Positions 48,139-55,088 of a DNA stretch of 64,000 nucleotides are shown piece by piece. Both the position numbers and the translations under genes were made by a program. The notes beneath the pieces were generated by a model. That model made no database searches and was not told where the DNA came from. It saw nothing but the letters and a program-made list of their open reading frames with translations. Each line of letters begins with the position of its first letter. Position 1 is the first letter of the stretch. The DNA comes from Saprospirales bacterium (lineage in GTDB: Bacteria; Bacteroidota; Bacteroidia; Chitinophagales; Saprospiraceae), in contig JADJTT010000011.1 in the NCBI GenBank assembly GCA_016711045.1, positions 186,001 to 250,000 of the forward strand, read 5' to 3'.

Positions 48139-48180
48139 TTTTTAAACGATCCGCACCCTCGGATGCGGACCGTTTAAAAA
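48139..48180. terminator. 17-bp hairpin between the GH16 and phosphorylase genes
   Basis: Left arm 48139-48155 (TTTTTAAACGATCCGCA) pairs with 48164-48180 with one mismatch around an 8-base loop; A/T ends on both sides allow a bidirectional intrinsic terminator. Confidence 0.65.
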
Positions 48181-48198
48181 CTAATTTTGTCACAGGTC

Positions 48199-49035
48199 TT
48201 AGTTCACTTCCTTGTATACTCTCACATAATCCACAAGCATGGCTTGAGGGAACAGCGTTTGACTGGTGGGGAACCCCACAAAATTGCCGCCCACCGCCAA
48301 ATTCATCAATAGGTGAAAGGGGTGATCAAATACCCATTCACCGGACACATCGTCGGGTGTAATTCGTTGATATACCACATCATCAACGAAGTAATTGATG
48401 TAGCCTTCTGTCCATTCTACGGCAAAGACATGAAAATCCGTATCAAACCGGGCATTTTCAAACCCATAATTTTTGGTGATAGATTTCTCCTTCGAATAGC
48501 CCGGTCCATGAAGCGAACCATCGACCACTGTGGGCTTATTTCCCCGATATTCTACGATGTCAATTTCCCCGCATTGCGGCCAATCTACGACATCTATGTT
48601 GGATCCCAGCATCCAGAAAGCAGGCCACAGACCCGGGCCCGTAGGCATCTTGATCCGCGCTTCAAAACGGCCGTAAGCCTGGTCGAATAATCCTTGTGTC
48701 TTTATTCTCGCAGAGGTAAATGACCGGCCCGAATAACTTTCACTTCGTGCGGTAATGGCCAGATTGCCTTGCCCATCGAGGGATGCATTCTCCCGACGAT
48801 CCGTATAGAACTGCAGTTCCGCATTACCCCAGCCATCATTTCCGGGGCCAATCCCCAAATCATAAGTCCAGTTTGCCGGGTTCGGCAATTGACCGGCTGT
48901 CCCCTCAAACTCATCCGACCAAACCAGTTGCCAGTTGTGCTCCTCAATCGCATTATTGTCCAGGCAACTCCAAAATGTAAAAGGCAGGATCAGGAGCAGC
49001 AAACTTATCGTTAAAATTGAATTATTCCATTTCAT
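48199..49035 (-). CDS. GH16 laminarinase-type endo-beta-1,3-glucanase
   Basis: 278 residues from the ATG at 49035 (MKWNNSILTISLLLLIL); the ORF upstream crosses the palindrome and is not coding. The signal ends in FWSC, so probably a lipoprotein. A single GH16 beta-jelly-roll follows (LVWSDEFEG at 38-46; WPAFWMLGSN at 137-146). The catalytic motif GEIDIVE contains Glu157, Asp159 and Glu162. Without the extra loop residue that marks kappa-carrageenases, it fits the laminarinase branch. It would cut beta-1,3-glucan chains at the cell surface to feed the locus. Confidence 0.9.
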   Translation of the reverse strand: MKWNNSILTISLLLLILPFTFWSCLDNNAIEEHNWQLVWSDEFEGTAGQLPNPANWTYDLGIGPGNDGWGNAELQFYTDRRENASLDGQGNLAITARSESYSGRSFTSARIKTQGLFDQAYGRFEARIKMPTGPGLWPAFWMLGSNIDVVDWPQCGEIDIVEYRGNKPTVVDGSLHGPGYSKEKSITKNYGFENARFDTDFHVFAVEWTEGYINYFVDDVVYQRITPDDVSGEWVFDHPFHLLMNLAVGGNFVGFPTSQTLFPQAMLVDYVRVYKEVN

Positions 49036-49073
49036 GGTTAAGATAATTGATTCAGTTTCTTTAAAAATTAGCT

Positions 49074-49108
49074 TATACACACTGCGGCCGCCGGCCGCAG
49101 TGTGTATA
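49074..49108. terminator. Perfect 16-bp palindrome between the glycan-binding protein and GH16 genes
   Basis: TATACACACTGCGGCC (49074-49089) and its exact complement (49093-49108) enclose a 3-base loop, immediately after the glycan-binding protein gene. Confidence 0.7.
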
Positions 49109-49114
49109 TACATC

Positions 49115-51445
49115 TTAGTTATGGAAAAAGATATTATCCAAATAAATATCCCCGTTCCCTTCAAATTTGAATTGGAATACATCCATAAGGTCAACCGGGT
49201 CAAAATCCGTCAACGGGATATCCACACTCGCCCAACCTGAGGTGGGCACCGTTAAGGCATAGGCCTTTTCTACGGGACCTGGACTGATCAAAAAGACGTT
49301 CAGCGCGGTGGAGTTTGCTGTCCAAACATCGAGGTGTAAATGGGTCATTGCCGACACATCCTGGCTGCTGCCCAATTCTATCCCCTGATAATTCAAGCCG
49401 GTATAGACCAGGGTATTATTCCCGGCAATGAGTTCTTCGGTCACGACCGTTGCCTGTCCCCAGCCAGGATTCAAATTCGTACCGGCTATATTGGTATAGG
49501 CATCACTAAACACCGAGATCACGTCCGCCGGATTCTGCGTGGGCGTAGGCGCTGCTACCGTGGGCGTACCACCTCCGCCTGTGCCCTTATGGAAATAGAT
49601 GTTGTCCAGATAAATATCTCCACTGCCTTCAAATTTGAACTGGATGAGATCGGCAAGGTCAACCGGGTCGAAATCCGTCAACGGGATATCCACACTCCCC
49701 CAGCCTGAGGTGGGCACCGTTAGAGCAAAGGGCGTCTCTATCGGGCCTGGACTGATCAAAAAGACGTTCAAGGCTGCGGAGTTGGCGGTCCAGTAATCCA
49801 CATGCACGTAGCTCATTCCGGACACATCCAGGTTGCTACCCAAAGTGATGCCTTGGTAATTCAAGCCTGAATAGAGCAAGGTATTATTCCCGGCCACAAG
49901 GATTTGAGAGACAACCGTCGCCTGTCCCCAATTCGGATTGAAATCTGTGCCGGGTTCATTGGTATAGGCATCGCTAAATATGGAGATCACGTCCCCCGGA
50001 TTTTGCGTGGGCGTGGGCGCTGCCACAGTAGGCACAGTAGGTCCTGCAGCACCGCTATTGTAGAAATACACATTATCTACAAACACGGTGGGCAGATCTC
50101 CGGAAAGCACCAATTGCGCCAAATGGGCTCGACTCGCCAGTCCCGCGAAGCTCGACATTGGAATATCCAAACTTACCCAGGATTCGGTGGCCAGGGTAGG
50201 ACTCGTGAACGAAACTTCATGCGAGGAATCATCTCCGCCGTCAAAAGAACCATCGGGTCCAAAATCGACTAACAACACTTTAAAAGCGGCCGGAAGGTCT
50301 GTGAGATCCGGGGTCCAAATATCCATATGAAAATGCGTCATCTGAGACGCATTGATCGTTTGGGAGGAAAACTCGATCCCCACAAAGTTGAGTTTTTTGT
50401 ACCGCTTTACATCATCTCCATTGATTTGCAAATCGGTTAATTCGGCGGTGGAGAATTGCCATCCCGTGTTCCAGGTATCTACCGGTACATTGGTATAGGC
50501 ATTACTGAACATAGAGATCACACTATCCGGGCTGACCGTAGGGGTTGGCCCTGCGGTCAAAGGCCATACCGCTTCACCGGCAGATTCCAGGGTAAAGGAA
50601 CCAGCCGCTTCAATCCCCGCCAATGTAGCTGTAATAACGGCAGTACCTGCATCAATGACAGAAACCACCCCTTGATTATTCACGTTGGCTACGGAAGTTT
50701 CAGAGGAAGTAAACGTAAAATAGCCGGGACCGACTTCAATCCGTTGATCCACACCGGTGGGCATGTTGAATGTTTCCGATAATCCTCCAAGGGGAAATTT
50801 ATCGCCCGTTTCGGCCAAAAAGAACTGATCCTGTCCTTCCAGGATGGCAGGCCTTGGATTGGCCAGGGTACCCAGCTTTTCAAATTTCACCTCATCGATC
50901 CAGAAGGAATACCCTTTCCCGTCCAGGGGGGTCGCTGCAAAGGAGAACAATATGGTCTCCAGTGTCAGCTTGGAAGGATCGGGAATGGGAATAATGTATT
51001 GTTTCCAGGTCGTATTGAAGGGTGCGCCAAGTAAAGCGACCTTAAAGCCTGATCCAGCAAAACCGAGTTCGCCAATATTGACGCCCTGGGAGGCTTTGCC
51101 CCAAAAAGTAAGCGCATTGTAACCGGACAGGTTGCGTCCACCCTCGGCAATGAATTGGCCACCGGCGTAGCTTCCTTTCGGACTATCGGCATCGGGTACG
51201 TCAAATCGCATGGATGCAGTTCCCTTATAGCTTATGTCTTCATCCACCTGGAATGCCGAGACATAGGAGTCGCCATAGGCGGAATAATCCAGCCCCGCAC
51301 TGAAACCGTCGATAAAGACCTCTGCGGTGGTCGGATACGTGGCAGGCTCCAGGTCGTTAAAATCCCTTTTACAACTGGAAGACATGAAAAGGGTAAGTAG
51401 CGTAAGGAGCGCAAGGGTTGAATAGCTATTTTTTCTATTTGTCAT
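49115..51445 (-). CDS. Surface glycan-binding lipoprotein with three tandem CBM-like modules
   Basis: 776 residues; the signal ends in a lipobox (MSSSC followed by KRD), typical of surface lipoproteins. An N-terminal beta-jelly-roll (~45-200, VFIDGFSAGLDYS then FWIDEVKFEK) resembles CBM-like domains. A bacterial Ig-like domain (~215-305, ISVIDAGTAVITATLAG type) follows. Three tandem modules begin AAPTPTQNPADVISVFSDAY or similar and end IYLDNIYFHK. The last two are almost identical at DNA level (about 49130-49560 and 49600-50000), so they arose by recent duplication. It has no enzyme motifs. It probably captures glucan at the surface, a SusD/E-like role. Confidence 0.8.
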   Translation of the reverse strand: MTNRKNSYSTLALLTLLTLFMSSSCKRDFNDLEPATYPTTAEVFIDGFSAGLDYSAYGDSYVSAFQVDEDISYKGTASMRFDVPDADSPKGSYAGGQFIAEGGRNLSGYNALTFWGKASQGVNIGELGFAGSGFKVALLGAPFNTTWKQYIIPIPDPSKLTLETILFSFAATPLDGKGYSFWIDEVKFEKLGTLANPRPAILEGQDQFFLAETGDKFPLGGLSETFNMPTGVDQRIEVGPGYFTFTSSETSVANVNNQGVVSVIDAGTAVITATLAGIEAAGSFTLESAGEAVWPLTAGPTPTVSPDSVISMFSNAYTNVPVDTWNTGWQFSTAELTDLQINGDDVKRYKKLNFVGIEFSSQTINASQMTHFHMDIWTPDLTDLPAAFKVLLVDFGPDGSFDGGDDSSHEVSFTSPTLATESWVSLDIPMSSFAGLASRAHLAQLVLSGDLPTVFVDNVYFYNSGAAGPTVPTVAAPTPTQNPGDVISIFSDAYTNEPGTDFNPNWGQATVVSQILVAGNNTLLYSGLNYQGITLGSNLDVSGMSYVHVDYWTANSAALNVFLISPGPIETPFALTVPTSGWGSVDIPLTDFDPVDLADLIQFKFEGSGDIYLDNIYFHKGTGGGGTPTVAAPTPTQNPADVISVFSDAYTNIAGTNLNPGWGQATVVTEELIAGNNTLVYTGLNYQGIELGSSQDVSAMTHLHLDVWTANSTALNVFLISPGPVEKAYALTVPTSGWASVDIPLTDFDPVDLMDVFQFKFEGNGDIYLDNIFFHN

Positions 51446-51498
51446 TTGAGTAGCTTTATTTTAGATTACTGAATGCAGCCGCAGTGGTTGCAGCCACC

Positions 51499-54400
51499 TT
51501 ACCTTCCAATATTGATTTGAAAATAGGTTCTGATCTCCCATTCGGTGCCGTCGTCAAATCCTGGGGCTGTGGGATCACAGATCATCCCCCCATTTCCATC
51601 AGGGATCATTGCCGGACAGTAGCGAGGGGAATATTGATTCAGGGAACGCCAGGTATACCGGATGCCCACCCGGCTATTGGGTAGATCGATCCACGATGGT
51701 TTTCCAACGGTAGTGGATAGATCAAACATGAGTTGGAGTGGATAGGTCAGGTTGAAATCGCGATGATAATCAAAGGGCCCCCAATCGCCCACTTTCACCA
51801 TAGAGGTAAGTTTTATCTTTTTGTAGACCATCCGCAGGTCGCCGCCATAGCGATAGATCAAGCGATCGTCACTCCCATTTGCCTGGGCATTTCCCCCGTA
51901 AAGATTGGTAATAAACCCAAACTCCGGATTCAATTTGGAAACGATCCGTGCATGTGCTTCCCAAAGATCCTGGGCAGGTGGCGCGCCAGGGAAGGCAAAA
52001 ATGGTACGTCCATCCGCTAAGATACCGATGGCAGCATCCATGGTTGTGGGAAGATGGCGATACACAAAGCCCGCGCTTATGGCAAAAGGTGCGTCCTCCA
52101 TTTCATCGTTCTGCCAATCGTACATCCAGCTTGCCGGCGTGGGATCGTACGTGAGCAAAATTTCGCCGGCTACGGTTTCCCGGTTGTATCGCACGGCAAA
52201 GGGATCGTCGAGGATATTTCTAGGTCTTCCGGGCGCAGGTACATCGCTGGGCACAGGACCAATAACCGGTCTTTGCCACAAGAAGTTCGGGCCGATCTGG
52301 AAGTCACCAAATCCAAACGTGAAACCGGTCAGGAAATTGAACTGGTTTCCACTTCCGCTGTCTTTCAATCTCCAGCCTGTAAAGGTTTGGGTATAATCCG
52401 CACCGCCTAGTGCCACCAATCCCATGGCCGAACCTTGCGCATACCAATTAATGGGGCCCGCAGAAAGGGTCACCTTCGCCTTTCCACCCCAGGCATCCTC
52501 CGGTCTGGTTTCATCCTGATATACCGTGTAGCCTTTATCCGTTTGGTCGACAAGTTGGAAAGTCTCCCCTACCCGGGTTTGGCCTCCCCATATACCGCCT
52601 ACTTCCACGCCTAATGGGCCTAACTTTCTGGCAATATGCAACGTGGCTCTGCGCACGGGAGGAATAGGCACAGCAAAGGAACTCACAGCGGGTGCCTGTT
52701 CGGCCAGGTCTTCGTGGTAGATGCCTGTGACGGTGAATCCCGCGAGATTGCGGGTGTATTTTACCAATACGGCCGGGTTGGCGCCCCACCACAGTTCGGG
52801 GCCAAAAGCCACTTTCAACCCCTTCAGGGCTTTCTTGCCCGCCACTTCAAAACCAAATGGGGCGTTTCCGTTGTAAATGTCAATATTGGGACCGTAATAC
52901 GCATCCGGGTATAACCCGAAAAAGTCGCCTTCATACCCCCAATGGAAACGGCCTGTCCGGTAAAAGCCGGTAAGGTCGAACAGCTTCCCCACCCAAGTGA
53001 AATCAGCCTGGTATACACTGATGCGATTTCTGGAAGTGAGGGCTAAATTTCCTTGCGGCGTGGTAACTACCTGCGGACGACCGCGGTTTTCATAAAAAAT
53101 CTCATTGATGCGGTTTTGGGCTACGTTCCCCAATACGTTGAACGATACGTTTGCCTGAACACTTGCCGTGGGTTGTGCTTCCACCCCCATATAGAACGAC
53201 TGCATGTGGTCAAACCCAAGCTTGTTGGGATAACTCAATTTATCCGGATCCGGCACTTTCGGGGTGGAGATCCGCTGGCCTCCGGTGTTAAAGGTAGACA
53301 GATCAGCTCTGAGTCCGCTGAGCCGTACTTTCTTCAATTCCTCCCCGATCATGGCGGCCTTATCGCCTCTCGCTCTCGACACCGCATCCATTAATTGAAT
53401 GTCTGCAAAATACGCTTCAATAGATTGGGCCGTGACTCCCTCCGCAAAGGGATTGGTGCGATGCGCTTCTTTTAGCGCATAATAAGCTGCACGTGGAAAT
53501 ACCTGAAAGAGCCCCCGTGTATTGGTCGGGCCTTTCGCGCATATACCGAACCACTCCTCGTTCATGTTATTCTCCCCTGCCACATAGTCATTTTGATAAC
53601 CGCCGTTGGACCAGGAAGCGTTATTGTCATGGATGTCCAGGTTTTTGGTCTGGCCAAATTTCCACCACCCATCGCTAAACTGGAAGGTAAATCCACCAAT
53701 GGAATTACCCGCTTTACCCAATCCATAGGCATTTTCATAGATCTCTTTCCAGTTGCCCACCATATAATAGGCCTGCGACAATTGATCTTCCTCATTCTCC
53801 ACGGCATTGAACGCGTCTGCGCCAAACTCCGTGAACATGATGGGTTGTTTCAGTTTCTCTTTGACGACATCGAAGGCATCGTAAAAAGATATCCCACGGT
53901 ACATGTTAGTGCCGAAGATGTCGACATCTTTGCATTCTTCCGCGATGATATCGATGAAGAGGACATCCCCATTACACATCGCCACCGGATGCGATTTATC
54001 GACCCCTTTCATCAAAACAGCCGCTTCGTTAAACAGCTTATACATTTGCCGGGCATGGATCGTGGTTTGCCGGTCTTCCATCGGAATGTCTTCCGTTTCA
54101 GCCCCTTCCCAGAAAAGACCGTAGTTGTTCTCATTACCGAGCAGGTACATGAGCAGACCTGGCGTACCCTTGTATTCGTCCACCAATTCCTTCACTTGTG
54201 AAAGCAACACCTCATGGACTCGAGGATCCCCATAATCAATATTGACCACAAAGGCCCCTCCCAGCTTAAGGCCATAACGACCGAAGGAATGATTGAGCAT
54301 GGTGTAGATGCCGTACTTTTCATAGATGTACTTAATCCACTTGGGTTGCACCCCGGTATATTGCCGGATCGCATTTACTCCCATGTTTTTTAACAGGGAC

Positions 54401-54633
54401 ATTTCTTCATCCAGCGCTGCTTTTATCACATCGTCTGATTGGTTCCATAAACTGTAGTTGTAGTTGGTACCAATAGGAGAATAATCCCAGTTCATTCCGT
54501 TGATCATGAAGTCCTGTCCATTCACTACGAGTTTTGTTCCCGCCTTATCCTGAACAAGGGATATCTGATCGACCTGCGCAAATGCAGATGCGGCCATTAG
54601 AAACAGAGCGAATCCTAGTACTAGTTTTTTCAT
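51499..54633 (-). CDS. TIM-barrel glycosidase fused to a C-terminal outer-membrane-like beta-barrel
   Basis: 1044 residues from the ATG at 54633 (an in-frame ATG at 54645 adds four); signal peptide MKKLVLGFALFLMAASAFAQ. A clan-A GH2/GH5-like barrel spans ~35-400. Counting from the 54645 start, Glu172 in YLLGNEN is the candidate acid/base and Glu273 in IMFTEFGAD the nucleophile. From ~470 to the end lie many alternating amphipathic strands (ADFTWVGKLFDLTGFYRTG, TGFTFGFGDFQIGPNF, LTYDPTPASWMYDW) ending EIRTYFQINIGR, like an outer-membrane barrel. The fusion would place the enzyme at a pore and may replace SusC/SusD in this locus (inference). First gene of the leftward transcript. Confidence 0.75.
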   Translation of the reverse strand: MKKLVLGFALFLMAASAFAQVDQISLVQDKAGTKLVVNGQDFMINGMNWDYSPIGTNYNYSLWNQSDDVIKAALDEEMSLLKNMGVNAIRQYTGVQPKWIKYIYEKYGIYTMLNHSFGRYGLKLGGAFVVNIDYGDPRVHEVLLSQVKELVDEYKGTPGLLMYLLGNENNYGLFWEGAETEDIPMEDRQTTIHARQMYKLFNEAAVLMKGVDKSHPVAMCNGDVLFIDIIAEECKDVDIFGTNMYRGISFYDAFDVVKEKLKQPIMFTEFGADAFNAVENEEDQLSQAYYMVGNWKEIYENAYGLGKAGNSIGGFTFQFSDGWWKFGQTKNLDIHDNNASWSNGGYQNDYVAGENNMNEEWFGICAKGPTNTRGLFQVFPRAAYYALKEAHRTNPFAEGVTAQSIEAYFADIQLMDAVSRARGDKAAMIGEELKKVRLSGLRADLSTFNTGGQRISTPKVPDPDKLSYPNKLGFDHMQSFYMGVEAQPTASVQANVSFNVLGNVAQNRINEIFYENRGRPQVVTTPQGNLALTSRNRISVYQADFTWVGKLFDLTGFYRTGRFHWGYEGDFFGLYPDAYYGPNIDIYNGNAPFGFEVAGKKALKGLKVAFGPELWWGANPAVLVKYTRNLAGFTVTGIYHEDLAEQAPAVSSFAVPIPPVRRATLHIARKLGPLGVEVGGIWGGQTRVGETFQLVDQTDKGYTVYQDETRPEDAWGGKAKVTLSAGPINWYAQGSAMGLVALGGADYTQTFTGWRLKDSGSGNQFNFLTGFTFGFGDFQIGPNFLWQRPVIGPVPSDVPAPGRPRNILDDPFAVRYNRETVAGEILLTYDPTPASWMYDWQNDEMEDAPFAISAGFVYRHLPTTMDAAIGILADGRTIFAFPGAPPAQDLWEAHARIVSKLNPEFGFITNLYGGNAQANGSDDRLIYRYGGDLRMVYKKIKLTSMVKVGDWGPFDYHRDFNLTYPLQLMFDLSTTVGKPSWIDLPNSRVGIRYTWRSLNQYSPRYCPAMIPDGNGGMICDPTAPGFDDGTEWEIRTYFQINIGR

Positions 54634-54645
54634 ATCTATCTTCAT

Positions 54646-55088
54646 TTATTAAGCTGGTTAAGGAGGTATTTGAAATTATGAGGCGTCAGTATTTTCAGGA
54701 GGGGCCATTCTTTTTCCGGGTTATGGGCGAGGCCATAGACCGGAGAAGCGGGAAAGACAACCCAAGCAGGCGTTTCCCACACAGGCAACGTAAATGCCAA
54801 CGAGAAAAGAGGTGAGAAGGATGATTGCCCTGTGATTTGTCCACAAATCTGGCAAATCTCTGCAGGCAGAAAGGATTGGTTAGACTGATATAGATTTTGG
54901 TTAAAGGGCATACTCATCAAAAGATCAAGCAATGTGGTCGAGCTAAAGTAGCTTTAATTTTACAACAATCCTGAAAAAATCACCCCAACAATTGTTTCAT
55001 CATTTATTAGAAACGCTACATCAAAACCACTTCAATCATTTACTAAATTACTGATAATTAAGTATTTTTACGATCCATAAACTTGCAC
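54646..55088. promoter_or_regulatory. Divergent promoter region of the glucan locus
   Basis: 443 bp between the first glucan gene (minus) and the regulator (plus). The ORF on the minus strand at 54642-54932 has no recognisable signal and is treated as leader sequence. The AT-rich stretch at 54950-55080 is the likely place for both promoters; I could not pick a convincing -7/-33 pair. The shared region implies that the regulator controls the operon directly. Confidence 0.55.

Noticed and set aside
51468..51500. Hairpin between the glycosidase-barrel and glycan-binding genes
   Set aside because: Only a 7-bp stem with a wobble pair, much weaker than the other four palindromes.
54642..54932. Minus-strand ORF of 96 residues before the glycosidase-barrel gene
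   Set aside because: No recognisable domain or signal, and it lies where a leader and promoter are expected.
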